Shown here: piece after piece, positions 1 to 6,039 of the stretch
How the letters are laid out: every line of letters begins with the position of its first letter
Numbering within the stretch: the first letter of the stretch is position 1
From: Pseudomonadota bacterium
GTDB lineage: Bacteria; Pseudomonadota; Alphaproteobacteria; Rhizobiales; Beijerinckiaceae
Assembly: GCA_021780015.1 (NCBI GenBank)
Contig: JAJXZN010000035.1
Location: 1 to 7,508 of the forward strand
Reading direction: 5' to 3'
DNA: 7,508 nt
Made by a program: the position numbers and the translations under genes
The notes under the pieces: model-generated
What the model saw: the letters and a program-made list of their open reading frames with translations, nothing else
The model's database searches: none
Told to the model about the DNA's origin: nothing

Positions 1-364
1 GCCGCGCCGTTTCGACGAGCGACGGCAGGACCTCCTTGCGCAGATGCTCGAAATGGTGCGGCTCGCGGAAGAAGCGGGTGACGTTGGTGGTCAGCGCCGC
101 GAGCATCTGCTGGCGCTCGCTGACGCCGGACTTCGATCCGACGAGTTCGCAATAGTCGCGGAAGCTTTTCAGCCCGAGCGCGCGCAGCCTTTTGGCGAGG
201 CGCGAATAGACCAGCGCCGCCTTGCCGCGCGGCACGTGGATTCCGGCGTCGGCATGCAGCATCTCGGCGATTTGGCGAAAGTCTGCATCCGTCATCACGA
301 ATTCGGCGGTGATGGCGGTACTCTCTTGCCGGTTGTCGATCGCGGAGATTGGCGCGCGGGTCAT
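1..364 (-). CDS. cheR: CheR chemotaxis protein methyltransferase, N-terminal part (cut by window edge)
   Basis: CheR transfers methyl groups from S-adenosylmethionine to glutamates on chemoreceptors, the adaptation arm of chemotaxis. Only the first 121 codons are visible; the gene runs off at position 1. They cover a short N-terminal extension (residues 1-23), the small helical domain that contacts the receptor (about 24-90), and the family signature TTNVTRFFRE at 92-101 followed by PHHFEHL, which opens the SAM-binding domain. The SAM-binding loop and the beta-subdomain that binds receptor pentapeptides are outside the window. The ATG at 364-362 overlaps the cheA stop as ATGA, which suggests translational coupling; a weak GGGTGAG sits upstream inside cheA. 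A later in-frame ATG (residue 24) has no visible ribosome site, so I prefer the overlapping start. The family call is secure from the signature; whether the C-terminal part is intact is unknown. Confidence 0.93.
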   Translation of the reverse strand, partial: MTRAPISAIDNRQESTAITAEFVMTDADFRQIAEMLHADAGIHVPRGKAALVYSRLAKRLRALGLKSFRDYCELVGSKSGVSERQQMLAALTTNVTRFFREPHHFEHLRKEVLPSLVETAR

Positions 365-2532
365 GCGGCTTCGCTCACCCCAGGGTTCAAGCCCGGCGGG
401 GCATCGCCTTGGGTCTTTGCCAGCACCGCGTCGACATCGAGAATCAATGCGACGCGGCCGTCGCCCAGGATCGTCGCGGCCGCAATGCCCGGCACATGCC
501 GATAATTCGCTTCAAGGCTCTTGATGACGACTTGGCGCTGGCCTTGGATGGCGTCGACGAGAAAGGCGCTGCGGCCGCCGCCTTCGGTCTCGACCAGAAT
601 GACGACTCCGGCGAGCGGATCGGACGCGCTGCCGCGATAGCCGAGCTCGCGGCCGATATCGACGAGCGGCGTGAACTTGCTGCGGATCGAGATCACCCGC
701 GCCGCACCGCCCATGCCATGCACTTCGCCGGCCTTCGGCTGCAAGGTCTCGACGATCGCGGTGAGCGGAACGATCAGGGTTTGATCGGCAACGGTGACGA
801 CCATCCCATCGAGCACGGCCAGCGTCAGCGGCAGGCTCATCGTGAAGGTCGAACCCTTGCCGGGCCGCGAGCTGATCGAGATACGGCCGCCGAGCGCCTG
901 GATCGAGCGTTTCACCACGTCCATGCCGACGCCGCGGCCGGAAATGTCCGAAATCTCGGAGGCGGTGGAGAAGCCCGGCAGAAAAATAAGATTGTCGACC
1001 TCTTCGTCGGTGAGCTGGGCATCGGCCGGGATCAGGCCCTTGTCGATCGCGATCTGCTTGACGCGCGGTCGGTTGATGCCGGCGCCGTCGTCGGAGATTT
1101 CGATGACGATGCGGCCGGAACGATGCAGCGCGGAGAGCCGCACTGTACCTTCCTCGGGCTTGCCGGCGGCGATACGCGCCTCCGGCTTTTCGAGCCCATG
1201 ATCGATGGCATTGCGGATCATATGCGTCAGCGGATCGGTCAATCGCTCGATCACCGTCTTGTCGACTTCGGTGCCCTCGCCCTCGGAGACGAGGCGTACC
1301 GATTTGCCGGTCATCGCCGCAAGCTCGCGGACGAGCCGCGGCATGCGCTGAAATACCGATTTCACCGGCTGAGCGCGGATCGCCATCACGCTGTCTTGAA
1401 TCTCGCGCGTCAACTGTTCGAGTTCATCGAGGCCGATGACGATGCCGGAGGCGCGGGCCAGGCCCGCCTCGGTTACCCGCTGTGCCAGCATGGCCTGGTT
1501 GATGACGAGCTCGCCGACAAGGTCGATCAGCCGGTCCACGCGGTCGAGATCGACGCGGATGGTCGGCGCGGCCTTGGCGTCGGCCTCGCCACTCGGTTTG
1601 GCCGCGGCCGCCTTTGCCTGCGTTGCGCGCTCGGTCGGTTCAGAGACGTCCGGCGTCGGAATGCTTGTTGCGATTGGTTCGGGCGCGGCGTCGGGCGCGT
1701 CGGGCTCGGACGCTTGGACGCGCGCCAAGAGCGCGGCAAGCTCATCGTCGATGCCGCCGCCGCCTGGTCCCGTCGGGGCCGTTTCATTGATGATTTCGAG
1801 ATCGCAATCCCAGGTCACGAAATCGAACACATCGCGGACGGCATCCTCGTTCTTCGGCGTCGTCAGCTTGATCGTCCAGGCGAGATAGGCGCCTTCCGGA
1901 TCGAGCTCGCTCAAGAGCGGCAGGTCGGAAACATCGCAGGATGTTTCAATCGGCCCCAGTTCGCCGAGTTCGCGCAGGATCAGCGCCGTCTCATTCGCCT
2001 TGGCATAAAGGCTCGGCTTGGGTTTGAACTTGATGATGAAGACATTGTCCGCCGGCGCCGGCGCCGGCTCGTCTTCGTCGAAGTCGAAGACGGCATGCAC
2101 CGGCTGGAACTCGAGCCCCGACAGATCGTCCTCGGGTTCGGCCGCGTCGCCCGGATTCAAGGCGCGCAATTCATCGGCGAGCTTCTGGCTGCGGTTCTCG
2201 TCGACACTGCCGCCGTCGCGGGCGGCGCGGACGAGATCGGCGAGGACATCGGCGGCGCGCAGCAGGACTTTGAGCACCTCCGGCGTCGGTTCGAGCCGGC
2301 CGGCGCGAACATGATCGAGCGCTGTCTCGAACACATGCGCAAAGCGGACGAGATCTTCGAGGCTGAATGCTCCCGCCCCGCCCTTCACGGAATGGACGGC
2401 GCGGAAGACGGCATTCACCGTCTCCGAATCATTGTCGCCCCCTTCCATGGCCAGCAGACCGGCTTCCAATTCGGCAAGCTGCTCTTCGCATTCCTGGAAG
2501 AAGGTCTGTTTGATGGCCGCCATCGGGTCCAT
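361..2532 (-). CDS. cheA: CheA chemotaxis histidine kinase
   Basis: CheA is the cytoplasmic kinase that autophosphorylates under receptor control and passes phosphate to CheY (and CheB). The 723 residues show the full layout. The P1/HPt domain spans about 1-105, with phospho-acceptor His47 in AVHSVKGGAGAF. An acidic and Pro-Ala linker follows, then a folded stretch at 163-250 in the position of P2, the response-regulator-binding domain. A second Ala/Pro-rich linker covers 251-323. P3 dimerisation is at 325-390 (RVDRLIDLVGELVINQ). The P4 ATPase has its N-box around Asn441 (MIRNAIDHGLEKPEAR), G1 DDGAG at 481-485, the F-box near 516-522 (IFLPGFS) and G2 GRGVGMD at 532-538. A CheW-like P5 domain occupies about 573-708. 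No catalytic residue looks lost. The ATG at 2532 has GGGAG six bases upstream, better placed than for Met4. It starts 17 bases after cheY and overlaps cheR by 4 bases. The P2 assignment rests on position only. Confidence 0.98.
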   Translation of the reverse strand: MDPMAAIKQTFFQECEEQLAELEAGLLAMEGGDNDSETVNAVFRAVHSVKGGAGAFSLEDLVRFAHVFETALDHVRAGRLEPTPEVLKVLLRAADVLADLVRAARDGGSVDENRSQKLADELRALNPGDAAEPEDDLSGLEFQPVHAVFDFDEDEPAPAPADNVFIIKFKPKPSLYAKANETALILRELGELGPIETSCDVSDLPLLSELDPEGAYLAWTIKLTTPKNEDAVRDVFDFVTWDCDLEIINETAPTGPGGGGIDDELAALLARVQASEPDAPDAAPEPIATSIPTPDVSEPTERATQAKAAAAKPSGEADAKAAPTIRVDLDRVDRLIDLVGELVINQAMLAQRVTEAGLARASGIVIGLDELEQLTREIQDSVMAIRAQPVKSVFQRMPRLVRELAAMTGKSVRLVSEGEGTEVDKTVIERLTDPLTHMIRNAIDHGLEKPEARIAAGKPEEGTVRLSALHRSGRIVIEISDDGAGINRPRVKQIAIDKGLIPADAQLTDEEVDNLIFLPGFSTASEISDISGRGVGMDVVKRSIQALGGRISISSRPGKGSTFTMSLPLTLAVLDGMVVTVADQTLIVPLTAIVETLQPKAGEVHGMGGAARVISIRSKFTPLVDIGRELGYRGSASDPLAGVVILVETEGGGRSAFLVDAIQGQRQVVIKSLEANYRHVPGIAAATILGDGRVALILDVDAVLAKTQGDAPPGLNPGVSEAA
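2051..2068. repeat. Three tandem GCCGGC units inside the cheA linker
   Basis: The hexamer GCCGGC occurs three times head to tail. It encodes the PAPAPA stretch (residues 156-161) in the linker between the phosphotransfer domain and the P2-like domain of CheA. Next to it, 2071-2077 (GTCTTCG) and 2085-2091 (CGAAGAC) form a 7-bp inverted repeat that encodes the acidic DFDED run. Both probably reflect codon choice in a low-complexity linker. The repeat could change length by slippage without breaking the frame, which is inference. Confidence 0.6.
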
Positions 2533-2549
2533 GGCTTGCTCCCGATGGG

Positions 2550-2915
2550 TCAGGCGGCGACGCGGCGGACGGCGGCGACGAGTTTGGTCGGATCAAATGG
2601 CTTGACGATCCAACCGGTGGCGCCGGCGCGGCGGGCGCGATCTTTTTTCTCGGCGTCGCTTTCGGTCGTCAGAACGAGGATCGGTACGGCGCGATGATTG
2701 GCATCGTGGCGCACCTTTTCAATAAAGCCGAAGCCGTCGAGCCGCGGCATGTTGATATCGGTGACGATCACATCCGGCTTTTCTCCGGCCAGAACCTCGA
2801 GTCCGTGCATACCGTCCTCCGCCTGGATAACGCGGTAGCCGGCGTCGGATAAGGTCAGCAGAAGCATGTCGCGCATCGTGCGCGAATCGTCGACCGTGAG
2901 AATGGTCTTGGTCAT
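2550..2915 (-). CDS. cheY: CheY-type single-domain response regulator
   Basis: This is a stand-alone receiver domain of 121 residues, the normal CheY length. It takes phosphate from CheA and, in the classical pathway, binds the flagellar switch; in bacteria with several CheY proteins it may act as a phosphate sink. The acidic pocket is Asp9-Asp10, the phosphorylation site is Asp53 (TDINMP), the switch threonine is Thr83 (LVLTTES) and the conserved lysine is Lys105 (WIVKPF). The aromatic switch position two or three residues before the lysine is Trp102 rather than the tyrosine of E. coli CheY. No output domain follows. The frame stays open upstream to 3089, but that extension overlaps the receptor gene and is Arg-rich. 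The ATG at 2915 gives a complete receiver fold and has AAGGG eight bases upstream. The gene lies 55 bases after the MCP stop, with no convincing terminator in the gap, and 17 bases before cheA. Confidence 0.97.
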   Translation of the reverse strand: MTKTILTVDDSRTMRDMLLLTLSDAGYRVIQAEDGMHGLEVLAGEKPDVIVTDINMPRLDGFGFIEKVRHDANHRAVPILVLTTESDAEKKDRARRAGATGWIVKPFDPTKLVAAVRRVAA

Positions 2916-2970
2916 CGTTGAGGCCCTTCGGAAATCATTTGGTCTTGTCGGATATTGTGCCGAGCGGGAC

Positions 2971-4875
2971 TTAAAATTCTTCCCACTCGTCATTCGCCGG
3001 CTTCGGCGCCGCACCGCCGCGCGAAGCCACCGTCTTGAACGCGGGACGCGCAGCATTTTTGACCGGCTGCTTGCGCGGCGTCTCGACATCGCCGACCTGG
3101 AAGCGGCCGACGAGCTTCGTCAATTCTTCGGTTTCGAGCGACAGCGTATGGCTCGCGGCGGTCGATTCCTCGACCATGGCGGCATTCTGCTGCGTCACCT
3201 GGTCCATTTGATTGACGGCGGTATTGACCTCTTGCAGACCGGTCGCCTGTTCGCGCGCGCTCGTCGCAATATCGGCGACAATCGAATCCATCTCGGCGAC
3301 TTGCGCGAAGATGCGCTCCAGCGCCTTGCCGGTTTCTGCAACGAGATCGACGCCCTGCTCGACCTGCGTGCTTGAGGCGGAGATCAGGCCCTTGATCTCC
3401 TTCGCCGCTTCGGCGGAGCGCTGCGCCAAGGCGCGCACTTCGGAGGCGACGACTGCGAAGCCGCGGCCGGCGTCGCCCGCGCGTGCGGCCTCGACACCGG
3501 CGTTGAGCGCCAGCAGGTTGGTCTGGAAGGCGATCTCGTCGATGACGCCGATGATCTGGCCGATCTGTTGCGAGGATTTCTCGATCGCGCTCATCGCATT
3601 GATCGCCTGGCGGACGACGCCGCCGCCTTTTTCCGCATCGGACTTCGCCGTCGAGACCAATTCGCGCGCATGCATCGCCCCGTCGGCCGTCTTGCGCACC
3701 GTCGCGGTGATCTCGTCGAGCGCCGCGGCGGTTTCTTCGAGCGACGCGGCCTGCTGTTCCGTGCGCCGCGAGAGGTCGTCGGCCGCCGTGGAGATTTCCT
3801 GGGTGCCCGAGCGGATCGCCTGCGTATTGGTGTTGACGTGCACCATCACCTGCTGGAGCTTCTCGATCGAGGCATTGAAGTTGCCGCGGATTTTCTCGTA
3901 TTCGCTGGTAAAGGCCTTGGCGAGCCGGAAGGTCAGATCGCCGTCCGAGAGCCGCTGCAGGGCTTCGGTGATCGACGAGACGAAGACGTTATGCGCCTCG
4001 ATATATTGCTGCGTCTCGATCTCCTGGCGGGCACGATCGGCCTCGGCCGCCTTGCGCGCCGCTTCGGCTTCGGCCTCGAGCCGCGCCTTTTCGACCGCAT
4101 TGTCCTTGAACACCTGGACGCGCTGCGACATTTCGGCGATCTCGTCGCCTTCGCCCAGCGGCGGAACGCCGACGTCGAGGCGTCCCTGCGCCAGCCGCTT
4201 CATGCAATCGTTGAGGATGCGGATCGGAAAGGCGATGCGGCGCTCCAATTGGTAGCCGGCGTAGCCGGCAACGAGCAGTGCAACGAGGCCGCCGACGATC
4301 TGGGCGAGATGGACGAACCAGAGGGCGCTGCCTTGCGCGCTTTCGGCTGCCGCCAATATCGTTTCAGCCTTGGTGCGCGCATCGGTGCCGGCGGCGTGAA
4401 CCTGCTTCATCGTCTCGATGCTGGCCGCCGATTTGGCGATGGCCGTCGCTTGCGGCGCGTTCTGCGGATCGCCGCCGAACTGCATTTCGGGATCGCCGAC
4501 CTCGCGCTGCCAGGTTGCGTTGGCGGCGGCGAACCGGTCGATCGCGGCGGTCATCTCGGGATCGTCACCGGCTTCGGCGCGAGCGGCGGCGATGTCTTCG
4601 CCGAATGATTTCGCCGCGGCGTCGTAAAGCTCGCGAAAACGCGCCTTGTCGTCGGACAGAAGATAGCCGCGGCTGGTGCTGCTGAGGTCGTATTGAGTAG
4701 CCAGCGCCTCGTCGATGTGATCGACCAGCCGGAAGGCGGAATCGCGCGATTGGATCGCCCCTTCGGTATGATGGATGGCGACCTCGATGACCACCGATGT
4801 CATCGCCACGACGCCGAGAACGGCGGCGAATGCGACAATGAGCTTTTTTGAAATGACGATATTTTTCGACGCCAC
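2971..4875 (-). CDS. Methyl-accepting chemotaxis protein with CHASE3-like sensor, double HAMP and C-terminal CheR-docking motif
   Basis: This inner-membrane chemoreceptor (634 residues) controls CheA through CheW. TM1 is at about 11-31 and TM2 at about 185-208. The roughly 150-residue periplasmic part is helical and resembles CHASE3 (SRGYLLSDD then FRELYDAA, 68-87); the ligand cannot be inferred. HAMP1 follows TM2 (about 209-262), a charged coiled coil spans 258-292, and a second HAMP-like unit spans about 299-345 (LSDGDLTFRL). The signalling hairpin runs about 355-590, with its tip around 448-485 (NLLALNAGVEAARAG). Measured from tip Glu462, aligned by memory to Tsr, the likely methylation sites are Gln374, Glu381, Glu388 and Glu570, the same arm lengths as the E. 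coli class. A Pro/Ala/Lys-rich tail of about 40 residues ends in EWEEF, a CheR-docking pentapeptide type. The start is GTG, five bases after AAGGGAGG. It is the first gene of the che operon. Confidence 0.96.
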   Translation of the reverse strand: MASKNIVISKKLIVAFAAVLGVVAMTSVVIEVAIHHTEGAIQSRDSAFRLVDHIDEALATQYDLSSTSRGYLLSDDKARFRELYDAAAKSFGEDIAAARAEAGDDPEMTAAIDRFAAANATWQREVGDPEMQFGGDPQNAPQATAIAKSAASIETMKQVHAAGTDARTKAETILAAAESAQGSALWFVHLAQIVGGLVALLVAGYAGYQLERRIAFPIRILNDCMKRLAQGRLDVGVPPLGEGDEIAEMSQRVQVFKDNAVEKARLEAEAEAARKAAEADRARQEIETQQYIEAHNVFVSSITEALQRLSDGDLTFRLAKAFTSEYEKIRGNFNASIEKLQQVMVHVNTNTQAIRSGTQEISTAADDLSRRTEQQAASLEETAAALDEITATVRKTADGAMHARELVSTAKSDAEKGGGVVRQAINAMSAIEKSSQQIGQIIGVIDEIAFQTNLLALNAGVEAARAGDAGRGFAVVASEVRALAQRSAEAAKEIKGLISASSTQVEQGVDLVAETGKALERIFAQVAEMDSIVADIATSAREQATGLQEVNTAVNQMDQVTQQNAAMVEESTAASHTLSLETEELTKLVGRFQVGDVETPRKQPVKNAARPAFKTVASRGGAAPKPANDEWEEF

Positions 4876-4880
4876 GCCAG

Positions 4881-4888
4881 CCTCCCTT
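4881..4888 (-). promoter_or_regulatory. Strong ribosome binding site that fixes a GTG start for the MCP gene
   Basis: On the coding strand this reads AAGGGAGG, near-perfect anti-16S complementarity, five bases before the GTG at 4875-4873. There is no ATG at a comparable place, and the GTG is followed directly by the basic and hydrophobic start expected for TM1 (SKNIVISKKLIVAF). This decides the start codon. Confidence 0.88.
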
Positions 4889-4895
4889 AAGCGAT

Positions 4896-4914
4896 CGTCG
4901 CGACTTTCGCGACG
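4896..4914 (-). promoter_or_regulatory. Perfect 8-bp hairpin in the MCP leader
   Basis: CGTCGCGA (4896-4903) and TCGCGACG (4907-4914) are exact reverse complements separated by three bases. In the minus-strand transcript this gives an 8-bp stem with an AAG loop, ending 7 bases before the Shine-Dalgarno site. No U-run follows, so it is not an intrinsic terminator. It could set translation efficiency, stabilise the 5' end, or be a DNA-level operator. The structure is seen in the sequence; any function is inference. A weaker 4-bp stem (GGCG/CGCC, 4923-4934) lies just upstream. Confidence 0.55.
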
Positions 4915-5083
4915 CGGCCGGGGGCGTCGGCGCCAAGAGTATGGCGACCGTCGACCATTGATGAGCGGAAATTCCCCTGCCCCACGCAGCCCAGCAAAGT
5001 TTTAGGCGAAAAGAGTGAATAAATTCGAAGCAGCCAGGGCCGGTTGCGGTTTTTCGCTTCCTATTGCTTAAACAAGGTGCGAG

Positions 5084-5095
5084 CGCCGCGCGGCG
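5084..5095. repeat. 12-base GC palindrome just downstream of recR
   Basis: CGCCGCGCGGCG is self-complementary and begins 6 bases after the recR stop codon. As RNA it could form only a 4-bp GC stem with a 4-base loop, or pair between two molecules. The bases that follow are not a U-run, so it is at best a weak or factor-assisted terminator or a stabilising 3' stem. In DNA this GC-rich, the palindrome may be chance. Confidence 0.35.
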
Positions 5096-5101
5096 GGCAA
5101 G

Positions 5102-5707
5102 TCAAAAGTCGGTCCGGCTGCGGATCGCCGCGACCAGCGTGCCTTCGTCGAGATAATCGAGTTCTCCGCCGACCGGCACGCCATGCGCCAGCCGTGTCAC
5201 GCGCACGGCAAGCGGCGCCAGAAGGTCGGTGATGTAATGCGCGGTCGTTTGGCCGTCGACGGTCGCATTGACGGCGAGCACGACTTCGCCGACCTGATCG
5301 CGCGCGACGCGATCGACAAGACTTTTCAGATTGAGATCGTCCGGGCCGATGCCGTCGAGCGGCGAGAGCGTGCCGCCGAGGACATGATAGCGTGCCGAAA
5401 GCGCGCCGGCGCGTTCCAGCGCCCAAAGATCGGCAACCGTCTCGACGACGACAAGCAGCTTGCCGTCGCGGCGCGTGTCGCGGCAGATTGTGCAGGGATC
5501 GCAGGAATCGACATTGCCGCAGCTCGTGCAGACGACGATCCGCTCGCGCGCGACCTGCATTGCGTCGGCGAGCGGCCCCAGCAATTCCTCCCGCTTGCGG
5601 ATCAGATGCAGCGCGGCGCGCCGGGCGGAACGTGGCCCGAGGCCAGGCAGCCGCGCCAGCAATTGAATAAGCCGCTCGATCTCTGGACCGGCGATGCGCT
5701 CGGCCAT
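5102..5707 (-). CDS. recR: RecR recombination mediator protein
   Basis: RecR works with RecO (and RecF) to load RecA onto SSB-coated single-stranded DNA at gaps; it forms a ring-shaped clamp. The 201 residues are the usual length. The N-terminal helix-hairpin-helix is at about 10-30 ([15 protein letters not shown]). The C4 zinc finger uses Cys60, Cys63, Cys72 and Cys75, with an additional Cys69. The Toprim domain spans about 80-165, with VVVET near Glu89 and the family block [18 protein letters not shown]. The C-terminal stretch [19 protein letters not shown] is characteristic of the family. The ATG at 5707 follows the ybaB stop after one base (TGA-C-ATG) without a clear ribosome site of its own, so translation probably depends on reinitiation from ybaB. 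Nothing looks broken. Confidence 0.98.
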   Translation of the reverse strand: MAERIAGPEIERLIQLLARLPGLGPRSARRAALHLIRKREELLGPLADAMQVARERIVVCTSCGNVDSCDPCTICRDTRRDGKLLVVVETVADLWALERAGALSARYHVLGGTLSPLDGIGPDDLNLKSLVDRVARDQVGEVVLAVNATVDGQTTAHYITDLLAPLAVRVTRLAHGVPVGGELDYLDEGTLVAAIRSRTDF

Positions 5708-5708
5708 G

Positions 5709-6029
5709 TCAGAAGAGTTTCAGGCCCGGCGGAATCGGCAGGCCGGCCGTCAGGCTTTTCATCCGCTCTTCCGTCAACCGCTCGGCTTTCTTGCGCGCAT
5801 CGTCATGCGCCGCGACGATCAGGTCTTCGAGCATGTCCTTGTCGTCGGGTTTCAACAGCGTCGTATCGAGAGCGATCGCCTTCATCTGGCCTTTTGCCGT
5901 CAGGGTGACGCGAACCATGCCGCCGCCCGATTGACCCTCGACCTCGACCCGCTCGAGCTCCGCCTGCACCTCCTGCATCTTCGCCTGCATGGCCTGCGCC
6001 TGCTTCATCAGATCGAACATTCCGGCCAT
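5709..6029 (-). CDS. ybaB: YbaB/EbfC family nucleoid-associated protein
   Basis: Small (106 residues) dimeric DNA-binding protein of the YbaB/EbfC family, which coats DNA and is thought to influence nucleoid structure and repair; its exact role is not settled. The N-terminal helix ([20 protein letters not shown], about 7-26) supports dimerisation. The central strand region [18 protein letters not shown] is the family hallmark, followed by a long helix ([21 protein letters not shown]) and a tail with Gly and Pro. The start at 6029 is supported by GAGGA seven bases upstream; Met4 is a less favoured alternative. It sits 10 bases after dnaX and 1 base before recR, the classical arrangement, so it is probably co-transcribed with both. 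Confidence 0.97.
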   Translation of the reverse strand: MAGMFDLMKQAQAMQAKMQEVQAELERVEVEGQSGGGMVRVTLTAKGQMKAIALDTTLLKPDDKDMLEDLIVAAHDDARKKAERLTEERMKSLTAGLPIPPGLKLF

Positions 6030-6039
6030 ATCGTGGTCC

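Larger units (their letters stand above)
4876..5101. other. Intergenic region between recR and the chemotaxis operon
   Basis: This 226-base gap is the only sizeable non-coding stretch and separates the repair operon from the che operon. Read on the minus strand, it begins after the recR stop with a short GC-rich palindrome. AT-richer sequence follows at about 4994-5075, including AATTTATT and CCTAAAAC. It ends in a GC-rich leader with a perfect hairpin and the MCP ribosome site. A promoter for the che operon is expected here. I looked for sigma-70, sigma-28 and sigma-54 type elements and found no pair good enough to call. I also see no stem followed by a U-run that would clearly terminate the recR transcript, so read-through is possible. 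No small reading frame here has a credible ribosome site or composition. Confidence 0.7.

Noticed and set aside
349..2697. A 782-codon open frame on the plus strand covering all of cheA and part of cheY.
   Set aside because: It is antisense to an unmistakable CheA. Its product is rich in Arg, Asp, Gly and His without domain logic, as expected when G/C third positions of the real gene remove stop codons on the other strand. No ribosome site or recognisable motif was seen.
2916..2970. Possible attenuator between the MCP gene and cheY.
   Set aside because: The best stem is 4 bp (TCGG/CCGA) with a wide loop and no U-run, which is not enough for a terminator.
2916..3089. A 58-residue N-terminal extension of CheY.
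   Set aside because: It is Arg/Ser-rich, overlaps the end of the MCP gene and is absent from the receiver fold. The internal ATG at 2915 has a good ribosome site and gives the normal CheY length.
3212..4608. Long plus-strand open frames opposite the MCP gene (347 and 346 codons).
   Set aside because: These are shadow frames of a well-supported receptor gene, with Ser/Ala/Arg- or Arg/Asp/Gly-biased composition and no recognisable domain.
5034..5056. A plus-strand stem followed by TTTTT (CCGGTTGCGGTTTTT) as an intrinsic terminator.
   Set aside because: The stem is only 3 bp and no plus-strand gene needs terminating here.
4940..5075. Sigma-70-like pairs such as TTGCTG with 17 bases to GAATTT upstream of the MCP gene.
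   Set aside because: The match to consensus is poor, especially at -10, and similar pairs can be found by chance. A promoter is likely somewhere here, but I cannot place it.
5061..5426. An Arg-rich minus-strand frame overlapping the end of recR.
   Set aside because: It is out of frame with RecR, whose motifs are continuous to its stop, and its composition is typical of a GC-rich shadow frame.
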